A model generated the notes under the pieces. That model did not search any database. It was not told where the DNA came from and worked only from the letters and a program-made list of their open reading frames with translations. The translations under genes and the position numbers were made by a program. Shown here piece by piece: positions 1-8,005 of a DNA stretch of 34,059 nucleotides. Every line of letters begins with the position of its first letter. Positions within the stretch are counted from its first letter, which is position 1. Origin of the DNA: Candidatus Neomarinimicrobiota bacterium (GTDB lineage: Bacteria; Fidelibacterota; SORT01); assembly GCA_022567655.1 (NCBI GenBank), contig JADFGO010000013.1:1-34059 (forward strand). The letters are read 5' to 3'.

Positions 1-2589
1 TGACAGCCCCAATCCGGTCCCCACACCCACGCCTTTAGTCGTATAACCGGGATCAAATATTTTATTCAAATCAGCTTCCGGAATACCGACTCCGGAATCG
101 GTAAATTCGATATGGATTTTTTTTTGTTTGAGTTTAGTTTTTATTCGCAGGGTGCCCTTTAATGGCATAGATTGAACAGCGTTTATGATCATATTAAGAT
201 AAACCTGATTTAGTTTCGCAGGGTAGCTGTTTATAGGGGGAAGTTTACCAAATTCTTTTATCACTTTAATCCGATTTTTCATCTCATAAAGGCTTAACAT
301 CAGAGCTTGTTCAATTCCCTCATGAATATCCGCTTTTTGAAGTTCAGCCTCGTCCAGGCGGGCAAAACTCTTTAGCTGTTTTACGATCAAACTGACTCTG
401 TCGGCTCCTAATTTTATTACTTCATTTGCCTTATCTATTACGCTGAGAGTTTTATCAATCTCCTTTAATTTCGCGGAAAGGTCCTTCTTTTTGTCTCTTA
501 ACAACAATTTTAACTTATTTATAGCCCGGACCGAAGTATCATGCATGCTTTGGAGAGCGCCGATGGGATTGTTTATTTCATGCGCGACTCCAGCAACAAG
601 CATTCCGAGAGAAGCCATTTTTTCCGATTGTACCAGCTGAGTTTGAGCGTTCTTAATATTTTCATTAGCCAATTCAAGACCTTCGAGAGCATTTTTTAAT
701 TTTGTGACATCGTACAAAGCTCCAATGGTCACCTTTTCTCCTGCAATCGTAGTTATGACCAGTGAAAATATCATCCAGATAGGTTCGCCTTCCACTCTTA
801 ATATCTGTGTTTCAAAATTATTGAGGTATCCGTCTTTCTTGAGCGCTCTCAGAACTATCTCACGATCAGATTTCTTATAATAAAAATCAGGAGTTTTCCT
901 TCCGATTAGATCTTTGACGGAATAGCCGAGAAGATCGGCGAGAGGTTTGTTGACGAACAGGATTTTCCCGTCATGAACCTTGCTGATCACGTACGGAATC
1001 GGAGAGACTTCAATGATCGCATGGATTTGTTCATCGGACTCTTTTTCCAAAGTAACGTCGGTAAATGCCCAGACTCGCCCGAAAATCTTGTTATCTCTGT
1101 CCGTAACCGGTGCGGAATATATGGAGATATATCTTTCAGCGGGCTTTACGGTTTTGAGCGCATTTTTAAAAATAGCAGCATGGTCGTGAGATTCTCTCGT
1201 CGGACGCTTTAATTCCTTAAGCTTTTTAACCTGCTTGGTGTAATGAATCGGATGTTCGAAATTTGACTTTATAGCGCTACTGAATGAATCGAAGCTTTTA
1301 TTGATCAATTTATCGATATCAACGCCGAATAATTTATTAATAGTCGGATTTGCTGCTACAATTTTATTTTGTGGATTTACCATGATAATCCCGGAGACTG
1401 AACTGTCCAACAGCGCCTGAAGTTCATCTTTGCTTCGAGAAAGATCGGATAGAATATCTTTCATTTCTTCGTTTTTTGATTCCAGCATCTCCTGAATTGA
1501 CAGCAGCTGGATGTTTCCTTCGGCTAAGTTCATGGTCGTTTTCTCAAGTTGTTTTGCCTTGGAATTAAGCATCGTATTTGCGTTTTTCAGGTCTGCTGTC
1601 CTTTCTCTGACTCTAATTTCGAGGTTTTGAAAAGATCGGATATTAGCTAAGGTTAATCCTACCATGTTTGCAAATGTCTCAAATCTCTCAATATCCTGAT
1701 CGTCCAGTTCTCTCGCATGATACTGAATGTTCCCCGAGAGTACTCCGATGGGTTCGTTCTTAATGCGAATCGGTGTCAGAACGAATGAAATAGGTAATGT
1801 TCCTTTTAATTTCCACAAGTCGCTTTTATTCCAGTAATCAAACTTTTTTGGATTCAGTATAAATATGGTCTTATTCTTTTTGAAACACTCTATCATAGGA
1901 GGGATTACGGGAAAGTTGCCGTCACGGATATATCTCTTAAAAGTATTATTCAGTTTTTTGCTGTCATGAAGCAGCTTGAAGGAGCGTAAAACGAATTTTC
2001 CGTCCTGTTCGAGGATGAGTAGTGATCTGTCAAAGTCGAGACTGCGTGTCAGGAAGTGAGGTACGTTATCGAGAAGCTTTTCTTCATCATGGAATCTCGA
2101 TAGGCGGCTGGACAATTTGTTCAATGCCGAGAGCTGCCTGTTTGCGTATTTGAGTTTCTCAGTTCTCTCTTTTATTGTATTTTTGAGCATGTAAGAATAG
2201 GATTGAACCTCTTTTTCCAATTTCTTTAGCTCAAACGCTCTGTTAAGAGAAGTTTTGAATTTTTCGACATGCAAAGGTTTGGTGATAAAATCGTAGGCGC
2301 CCATTTTTATTGCTTCCAATGCACTGTCTATAGACCCGTGTGCTGAAGTTACAATGCAGATAACGTCGGGATTCACTTTTTTGACTTCAGCGAGAACTTC
2401 TATACCGTTTATCTCCGGCATATTGAGGTCGCATAAAATAACGTAGGTTGGATTCTTCAGGAATTTTTCGAGTCCCGTCTTTCCCGAAGACGCCACAACC
2501 ACTTTGAAACCGTTTTGCCTGAGCTTTCGAGCGAAACTGATTCGCTGCCGTGCATCGTCCTCAACATAGAGAATGGTTTTCCGGTTCAA
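1..2589 (-). CDS. Hybrid sensor histidine kinase, REC-GAF-PAS-PAS-HisKA-HATPase (3' end cut by window)
   Basis: This frame is open without a stop from 2589 to the window edge (863 codons) and lacks only the last part of the ATPase domain. Residues ~5-120 are a receiver domain with phospho-acceptor D54 in CDLNMPEING. Residues ~160-315 look like a GAF domain, followed by a coiled linker, a PAS domain from ~395, a second PAS from ~524, a HisKA H-box GVAHEINNP with H670, and a HATPase with the N box near NMIINAV, then DSGVGIP and GVGTGLGLS at the edge. There is no membrane segment, so it should be cytosolic. The receiver is N-terminal, as in kinases that take a phosphoryl signal from another kinase. 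The start is probably TTG at 2589, 8 nt after AGG; an in-frame TAA lies 24-26 nt upstream and no in-frame ATG lies between. The partner and signal are unknown. Confidence 0.93.
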   Translation of the reverse strand, partial: MNRKTILYVEDDARQRISFARKLRQNGFKVVVASSGKTGLEKFLKNPTYVILCDLNMPEINGIEVLAEVKKVNPDVICIVTSAHGSIDSALEAIKMGAYDFITKPLHVEKFKTSLNRAFELKKLEKEVQSYSYMLKNTIKERTEKLKYANRQLSALNKLSSRLSRFHDEEKLLDNVPHFLTRSLDFDRSLLILEQDGKFVLRSFKLLHDSKKLNNTFKRYIRDGNFPVIPPMIECFKKNKTIFILNPKKFDYWNKSDLWKLKGTLPISFVLTPIRIKNEPIGVLSGNIQYHARELDDQDIERFETFANMVGLTLANIRSFQNLEIRVRERTADLKNANTMLNSKAKQLEKTTMNLAEGNIQLLSIQEMLESKNEEMKDILSDLSRSKDELQALLDSSVSGIIMVNPQNKIVAANPTINKLFGVDIDKLINKSFDSFSSAIKSNFEHPIHYTKQVKKLKELKRPTRESHDHAAIFKNALKTVKPAERYISIYSAPVTDRDNKIFGRVWAFTDVTLEKESDEQIHAIIEVSPIPYVISKVHDGKILFVNKPLADLLGYSVKDLIGRKTPDFYYKKSDREIVLRALKKDGYLNNFETQILRVEGEPIWMIFSLVITTIAGEKVTIGALYDVTKLKNALEGLELANENIKNAQTQLVQSEKMASLGMLVAGVAHEINNPIGALQSMHDTSVRAINKLKLLLRDKKKDLSAKLKEIDKTLSVIDKANEVIKLGADRVSLIVKQLKSFARLDEAELQKADIHEGIEQALMLSLYEMKNRIKVIKEFGKLPPINSYPAKLNQVYLNMIINAVQSMPLKGTLRIKTKLKQKKIHIEFTDSGVGIPEADLNKIFDPGYTTKGVGVGTGLGLS

Positions 2590-2856
2590 ATCATTGACCT
2601 GTTTAATGCTATCATTTCCTTATTGAATTGAAAAATAACGTACATAATAAAATCGCCGGAATTTATACATAATCACGGGAGAAATCAAGTGAGCAAAACG
2701 GGTGGTCGTTTCAGGGAAATGTATGGTACAACAGTTTAAAGATATTGTCATCACTGAGGAAGTTTGTTGTAAGTTGTGAATATATCTGATTTCAAATCTT
2801 CGTAAAGCGTATGTTACACTCAAGTACGTGGATATTAAGACAGGGCACAAAGCGAA
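2590..2856. other. Divergent intergenic region, histidine kinase / cusA
   Basis: This 267-nt gap between two divergent genes must hold the promoters of both. I see no gene in it: the one minus-strand frame here lacks a ribosome site and recognisable protein features. I found no convincing sigma-70 or sigma-54 promoter and no CopY or CueR-like operator that I could name. Confidence 0.5.
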
Positions 2857-5800
2857 ATGATCGAAAAAGTAATTGAATACTCGGTTAATAACCGATTCAT
2901 AGTAATCCTTGCTACTCTATTAATGATACTGATCGGAAGTTACAGCGTTTATAATACTCCGCTTGACGCTATTCCAGATTTGAGTGACGTTCAGGTGATC
3001 GTTTTTACAAATTACCCCGGTCAGGCGCCGCAGGTAGTGGAAGAACAGGTCACTTACCCTCTGACCACTGCCATGCTCTCAGTTCCGTTCGCCAAGTCGG
3101 TGAGGGGCTATTCCTTTTTCGGGCTCTCATTCGTCTATATAATATTTGAGGATGGCACCGATTTGTACTGGGCGAGGAGCAGGGTGCTTGAGCAGCTTAA
3201 CGTTGTTTCGAAAGGCCTGCCGTTGGGAGTGACCCCAAGTCTCGGCCCCGATGCGACAGGAGTCGGCTGGGTGTACCAATACGTGCTTCAGAGTGACCGG
3301 CACAATCTTCAAGAGCTGCGTTCGATACAGGATTGGTTTTTGCGCTACGAACTTGTCAGTGTCGAGGGTGTATCCGAAGTGGCGAGCATAGGAGGCTACG
3401 TAAAGCAGTATCAGGTAGAAGTGGACCCGAACAAACTTTTAGCATACAATATTCCGTTGAACAAAGTAAGAGAAGTGATTAAGCGAAGTAATAATGACGT
3501 TGGCGGGCGTGTGATCGAAATGGGGGAGACGGAATTCATGGTACGCGGATTGGGTTATATCAAGGGAATCGAAGATATAAAAAATATTCCGCTCAGCGTA
3601 AGTGAAAACGGGATTCCGATATTGATCAGTAACGTTGCGGATGTGCATATAGGTCCCGAGATGAGGAGAGGGATCGCCGAACTCAACGGAGAGGGAGAAG
3701 TTGTCGGCGGTATCGTTATTATGAGATTCGGCGAAAACGCTTTGGCGACAATCGAAAGGGTCAAACAAAAATTAGAAGATCTCAAAAGCGGACTCCCCGA
3801 AGGAGTAACCATAAAAACCGTATATGACAGATCGGGTTTGATACTGAACGCGATAAAATTTCTTAAGGAAAAGCTGATAGAAGAAACTATCGTAGTCGCA
3901 ATCGTGTGCCTTGTGTTTCTCCTGCATATCAGAAGCGCTTTTGTAGCGATATTTACACTGCCGGTAGGGATATTGATGGCGTTTATCGTCATGAATCAGC
4001 AAGGATTGAATGCCAACATAATGTCGCTGGGTGGAATCGCCATAGCTATCGGAGCAATGATCGATGCGGCGATAGTTATGATAGAGAACGTTCATAAACA
4101 CATCGAGCATGATCCGGGAAAAAACAGATGGCAATTGGTTATCGACGCCTCGAAGGAAGTAGGTCCGCCTCTTTTTTATTCACTGCTGATAATAACGGTC
4201 TCCTTTATACCCGTGTTCACTCTCACCGGACAATCGGGAAGGCTGTTCAAACCGCTCGCATTCACAAAGACGTATGCGATGGCAGCGGCAGCAATACTTT
4301 CAATTACGATAGTACCGGTTCTCATGGGTTACCTCATAAGAGGGAAGATCATGTCCGAACATAAAAACCCTGTAAACCGGTTTTTACTTTTTTTGTACCG
4401 CCCTCTAATACGCACCGTACTAAAATACAGAAAAGCTACAATTGCAATATCTCTTTTGCTTGTTGTTGTAACCTACCTTCCTTTCAGCAAATTGGGTTCG
4501 GAATTTATGCCTCCGTTAAACGAGGGTGATCTGCTGTACATGCCGACGACACTTCCGGGAATTTCAATATCCAAGGCGAAAGAGATTCTTCAGCAAACGG
4601 ACAAGATAATCGCCTCGTTTCCTGAGGTAGAAACTGTTTTCGGCAAGGTAGGCAGAGCTGAAACAGCCACAGACCCCGCCCCGCTCTCCATGATAGAGAC
4701 TATAATCACTCTCAAACCCGAAGATGAATGGAGGGAAGGAGTAACTACCGAGTCACTCATTGAAGAGATGAATAATGCAATTCAATTTCCGGGTTTGACC
4801 AACGCCTGGACGATGCCGATTAAGACGAGAATAGACATGCTTAGCACAGGTATTAAAACACCTGTCGGTATCAAGATAATGGGTGAAGACCTCGAAGTTT
4901 TGAACCGCATCGGACAAGAGATCGAAGGAGTTGTCAGGGATATACCGGGTACATTAAGTGTCTATGCCGAGAGGGTAGTAGGAGGTAATTTTCTTGATTA
5001 TAATATCGACAGGAAGGAAGCAGCGCGCTACGGCCTCACAGTCGGTGATATTCAGGACGTAATCATGACCGCCGTCGGAGGAATGAACGTAACTTATACG
5101 GTCGAGGGTCTGGCAAGATATCCTGTAAACGTCAGGTATGGAAGGGAATTGCGAGACGATTTCCAGAAATTGGAGCGGATTTTGATACCAACTCCCACAG
5201 GGGCGCAAATACCGATAAAACAGGTTGCAAACATTTCAATCAAGAAAGGCCCTCCTGTCATAAAAAGTGAAAACGCGAGAAGAACCGCGTATGTTTACGT
5301 GGACCTGGCTGGAATTGATATCGGGACTTATGTAAAAAACGCAAAAGAGATCTTAAGCAGGGAAATAAATCTGCCGGAAGGGTACAGCCTTGTGTGGAGC
5401 GGACAATACGAGTATATGCAGGCTGCAAACGAAAAGCTTCGCTTACTCATACCGCTGACTTTAGTAATAATATTCCTGTTACTGTATTTCAATTTTAAAA
5501 ATGTTATCGAAGCCAGTCTTGTGATGCTTTTGGTGATTTTTCTTGCTCCTATAGGGGGCATATGGCTCATCTATTTCTTGGGGTACGAGTTCAGCGTGGC
5601 AATATGGGTCGGCTTTATTGCGCTTGCCGGTGTGGCGGCGGAAACCGGAGTCATCATGTTCATCTATCTGGACCTCTCTTATAAAAAATGGAAGGAAGAA
5701 GGAAAGATAAAAACGTTAGAGGACATCAAGGAGTGCGTGTATGAAGGAGCTGCGCTCAGATTAAGACCGAAGATAATGACGGTGTCGGCGATAATAGCCG

Positions 5801-5970
5801 GATTGCTTCCGATCATGTGGGGTCACGGAACGGGAGCGCAGGCTATGAGGAGGATAGCTGCTCCGATGGTGGGGGGAATGATATCCTCGACAGTTCTGAC
5901 GCTACTTCTGATACCGGCGATCTATGTTTTATGGAAAAGTTATCTGCTGAAGAAAGAGTTAAAAAGCTGA
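2857..5970 (+). CDS. cusA: CusA-type heavy-metal RND efflux pump (Cu(I)/Ag(I))
   Basis: This is an inner-membrane, proton-driven trimeric pump that exports monovalent copper or silver. At 1037 aa it is full length (E. coli CusA is about 1047) and closely follows CusA, with segments such as PLDAIPDLSDVQVIVFTNYPG, GPDATGVGWVYQY and RIDMLSTGIKTP. The three methionines of the CusA metal site are present at M562 (DLLYMPTT), M612 (PLSMIET) and M661 (RIDMLSTG), with the same 50/49 spacing as E. coli M573/M623/M672. The proton-relay TM4 motif GAMIDAAIVMIEN is present. This supports Cu/Ag rather than Co/Zn/Cd (CzcA). CusA normally works with a periplasmic adaptor (CusB) and an outer-membrane channel (CusC); neither is adjacent, the neighbours being a divergent kinase and a convergent permease. 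The start is ATG 2857, with a weak AGGG upstream. Confidence 0.95.
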   Translation: MIEKVIEYSVNNRFIVILATLLMILIGSYSVYNTPLDAIPDLSDVQVIVFTNYPGQAPQVVEEQVTYPLTTAMLSVPFAKSVRGYSFFGLSFVYIIFEDGTDLYWARSRVLEQLNVVSKGLPLGVTPSLGPDATGVGWVYQYVLQSDRHNLQELRSIQDWFLRYELVSVEGVSEVASIGGYVKQYQVEVDPNKLLAYNIPLNKVREVIKRSNNDVGGRVIEMGETEFMVRGLGYIKGIEDIKNIPLSVSENGIPILISNVADVHIGPEMRRGIAELNGEGEVVGGIVIMRFGENALATIERVKQKLEDLKSGLPEGVTIKTVYDRSGLILNAIKFLKEKLIEETIVVAIVCLVFLLHIRSAFVAIFTLPVGILMAFIVMNQQGLNANIMSLGGIAIAIGAMIDAAIVMIENVHKHIEHDPGKNRWQLVIDASKEVGPPLFYSLLIITVSFIPVFTLTGQSGRLFKPLAFTKTYAMAAAAILSITIVPVLMGYLIRGKIMSEHKNPVNRFLLFLYRPLIRTVLKYRKATIAISLLLVVVTYLPFSKLGSEFMPPLNEGDLLYMPTTLPGISISKAKEILQQTDKIIASFPEVETVFGKVGRAETATDPAPLSMIETIITLKPEDEWREGVTTESLIEEMNNAIQFPGLTNAWTMPIKTRIDMLSTGIKTPVGIKIMGEDLEVLNRIGQEIEGVVRDIPGTLSVYAERVVGGNFLDYNIDRKEAARYGLTVGDIQDVIMTAVGGMNVTYTVEGLARYPVNVRYGRELRDDFQKLERILIPTPTGAQIPIKQVANISIKKGPPVIKSENARRTAYVYVDLAGIDIGTYVKNAKEILSREINLPEGYSLVWSGQYEYMQAANEKLRLLIPLTLVIIFLLLYFNFKNVIEASLVMLLVIFLAPIGGIWLIYFLGYEFSVAIWVGFIALAGVAAETGVIMFIYLDLSYKKWKEEGKIKTLEDIKECVYEGAALRLRPKIMTVSAIIAGLLPIMWGHGTGAQAMRRIAAPMVGGMISSTVLTLLLIPAIYVLWKSYLLKKELKS

Positions 5971-6012
5971 CAAAAAGCGAATGCTGACAAACCGGAAGTG
6001 TTTGCACAGTTT

Positions 6013-6891
6013 TTAATCCTGCTTCTTTTTCAATTCTGATATTATCATGCCCCCGAATATCAGTGCGCCTCCGATAATTCCACGAATTCCTAAAACCTCT
6101 CCAAGGATTATGTATGCTATGAGCGCGGCTGCGACCGGTTCGAATGAATATATAATTGCCGCTCTTGTCGATGAAGTATATCGCTGGTATTTTGTAATTA
6201 TGTAAAAATTTAACACAGTAGGAAAAAGCGCAGTGCCGATGATAATCGATAACAGGGTTACGTTGATTTCAAAGCGGGGTGTTTCAAATAGAATTGTGGT
6301 AATGAGCCCTATCAGTCCGGTAACGAATACTTGAAGGAATGTTAGCTGAATAAAATTATACCGCTTACTGTAAATCTGCAACGCCACCGTATGTGCGGCG
6401 AAGGCTACCGCACCGACAGCCGTGAACCGATCGCCGTAGTTAAAGCTGTTTCCTTCAGGAGACGTTAGAAAATATAATCCGATTATAGCAAGGAATACAC
6501 CAACCCAGAGTAATTTCCGCGGTATGATTTTTTCGAATATCATGGAAAAGAACGGGACCATAACAACGAACGTTCCGGTTACAAAAGCAGATTTCGAAGC
6601 AGTTGTATAATCGAGTCCGTAAGTCTGGGCTCCGAATCCAACGCCCAATAGAAAACCCATGATAATTCCCGCACGAAGGGTATCCTTATCTAACTTGAGA
6701 ATTACTTTTCTAAACAGGATAAAAAGTATTATCGAGGCTAAAAAGAACCGGAACGTCAGAAATAATAACGGTGAACTAAAGTCTAAGGCGACTTTCACGG
6801 CGATGAAGGAAGAACCCCAGATGACGGTAATCCCGAGAAGATATAAATCTGCCCGCAGCTTAGAAGGAATATTTGAATGGTTTTGTATCAT
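6013..6891 (-). CDS. EamA/DMT-family membrane transporter
   Basis: This 292-aa protein has about ten hydrophobic helices in two homologous halves, the usual size and layout of the drug/metabolite transporter superfamily. The first repeat opens with DLYLLGITVIWGSSFIAVKVAL, and the second carries the typical end AALIAYIILGEVLGIRGIIGGALIFGGMIISE. Family members export amino acids, nucleobases or other small metabolites. The substrate cannot be told from sequence, and none is suggested by the neighbours. It converges on cusA with a 42-nt gap and is divergent from the small response regulator. The ATG start at 6891 has no strong Shine-Dalgarno site. Confidence 0.88.
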   Translation of the reverse strand: MIQNHSNIPSKLRADLYLLGITVIWGSSFIAVKVALDFSSPLLFLTFRFFLASIILFILFRKVILKLDKDTLRAGIIMGFLLGVGFGAQTYGLDYTTASKSAFVTGTFVVMVPFFSMIFEKIIPRKLLWVGVFLAIIGLYFLTSPEGNSFNYGDRFTAVGAVAFAAHTVALQIYSKRYNFIQLTFLQVFVTGLIGLITTILFETPRFEINVTLLSIIIGTALFPTVLNFYIITKYQRYTSSTRAAIIYSFEPVAAALIAYIILGEVLGIRGIIGGALIFGGMIISELKKKQD

Positions 6892-7049
6892 GAGTTAAAA
6901 ATATGAATAAAGAGTTGGAGTTCATAATGATAAGAATAAGGCGGGGAATGAGAGACACACTGTAAAGAGATAAATACTCATATTTCAGTTGCCGGCTAAA
7001 TCTACCGATAAGATTAGTTAAAGGGATAAATAGAAAGCTGGTTTAGCTG

Positions 7050-7436
7050 ATGGAATATACCTGTAAGATTCTGGTGATGGATGATGAAGCCGCATTAAGA
7101 CAACTCCTTAATCGGATGTTAAATCATTTCGGCTATGAGGTCGAACTCGCGAGTAACGGAGAAGAAGCTGTTGAAGCTTACAGGAATGCTTTCAAGAGTG
7201 ATGACCCATTCGATATTGTAATAGTTGATCTGACAGTAGCCGAAGGTATGGGTGGTATTGAAACAGTTGAGCAAATCAGAAAATTTGATAAGAATGTAAA
7301 AGTCATAATAGCAAGCGGGCATTTGACGGACTCAATAATGGACGAAATCGAAAGCGGGAAATTCAATGGTTCCCTGCCTAAACCTTTCAAGATGGACGAA
7401 TTAGAAGCTGTATTGACAAAAGTTTTGAATTCTTAG
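7050..7436 (+). CDS. Single-domain response regulator (CheY-like receiver)
   Basis: At 128 aa this is one receiver domain with no output domain. The acidic pocket is at D11/D12 (MDDE), the likely phospho-acceptor is D60 (VIVDLTVAEGMGG), and the conserved lysine is in the LPKPF motif near the end. The LTV.EGMGG.E sequence is typical of receivers fused to PAS-type hybrid kinases, not of chemotaxis CheY. It may therefore be a phosphorelay intermediate, perhaps for the large kinase at the window start, but no link is proven. arsC follows 133 nt downstream, with an AT-rich palindrome between. The start is ATG 7050, with a poor ribosome site. Confidence 0.9.
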   Translation: MEYTCKILVMDDEAALRQLLNRMLNHFGYEVELASNGEEAVEAYRNAFKSDDPFDIVIVDLTVAEGMGGIETVEQIRKFDKNVKVIIASGHLTDSIMDEIESGKFNGSLPKPFKMDELEAVLTKVLNS

Positions 7437-7451
7437 GATAAATATTTATCC
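7436..7451. terminator. Palindrome after the response regulator, possible weak terminator
   Basis: A perfect 16-nt palindrome, GGATAAATATTTATCC, begins at the last base of the stop codon and is followed by CGTTTT. The stem is AT-rich and the T-run short, so it would be weak as an intrinsic terminator. It could equally be a protein-binding site upstream of arsC. Confidence 0.35.
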
Positions 7452-7569
7452 CGTTTTGATATAGTCCGACCGGAACGATTAATCAATGATTCGATTCTTC
7501 AGGTAAGAAGAATATACTTTTAATCGATCTGTTTAATTATCTTTTCATAACAATAATCTGTCGAATAAT

Positions 7570-8001
7570 ATGAAAAAGATAAAACTATTACTTTTGTGCA
7601 CGGGTAATTCGTGTAGAAGCCAGATGGCTGAAGGGTGGGTAAAGTCAAAACTGAGTCGTTTTGTTGACGTTTATTCCGCCGGAACCGAGCCGAAGGAGAT
7701 AGATAACAGAGCAATTAGCGTTATGGCGGAGGTAGGAATTGATATTTTCGGTCAATCTGCCAGCAATGTAGACGAATATCTAAATAAAGAATTCGATCTT
7801 ATTATTACGCTGTGCGACGAAGCGCGTGAGAGCTGTCCCCTGTTTCCATCACAGGCAGAGGTAATCCATATGGGATTTAGGGACCCCGCGGATGCAATCG
7901 GAAGTGAGGAGGAAGTTTTAGGCGTATTCCGTGAAGTTAGGGATCAATTAAACCAGAGATTGATTACTCAGTTAAGAGAAAAATTTTCTCGAATTGACTA
8001 A
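7570..8001 (+). CDS. arsC: Arsenate reductase, thioredoxin-coupled (low-MW phosphatase fold)
   Basis: This protein reduces arsenate to arsenite in the cytosol, using a cascade of three cysteines recharged by thioredoxin. At 143 aa it is the normal length. The P-loop CTGNSCRSQMAEGW starts at C10, and the redox pair is C82 and C89 in TLCDEARESCP, the same numbering as the Staphylococcus plasmid pI258 enzyme. The RDPAD segment near the C-terminus holds the aspartate used as general acid. The redox cysteines separate it from plain low-molecular-weight tyrosine phosphatases. No arsR or arsenite exporter is adjacent, so export must be encoded elsewhere. It converges on hutH with a 4-nt gap. The start is ATG 7570, with no clear Shine-Dalgarno site. 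Confidence 0.93.
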   Translation: MKKIKLLLLCTGNSCRSQMAEGWVKSKLSRFVDVYSAGTEPKEIDNRAISVMAEVGIDIFGQSASNVDEYLNKEFDLIITLCDEARESCPLFPSQAEVIHMGFRDPADAIGSEEEVLGVFREVRDQLNQRLITQLREKFSRID

Positions 8002-8005
8002 GTTC

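Noticed and set aside
973-1212. Plus-strand frames of 79 and 69 codons
   Set aside because: They lie wholly inside the kinase gene, whose minus-strand frame is open and has clear domains; they are antisense shadows.
2620-2850. Minus-strand frame of 76 codons between the kinase and cusA
   Set aside because: No ribosome site, no recognisable domain, and it overlaps the region that must carry both divergent promoters.
7570-8001. Plain low-molecular-weight tyrosine phosphatase
   Set aside because: The two extra redox cysteines C82 and C89 in TLCDEARESC are those of thioredoxin-coupled arsenate reductase.
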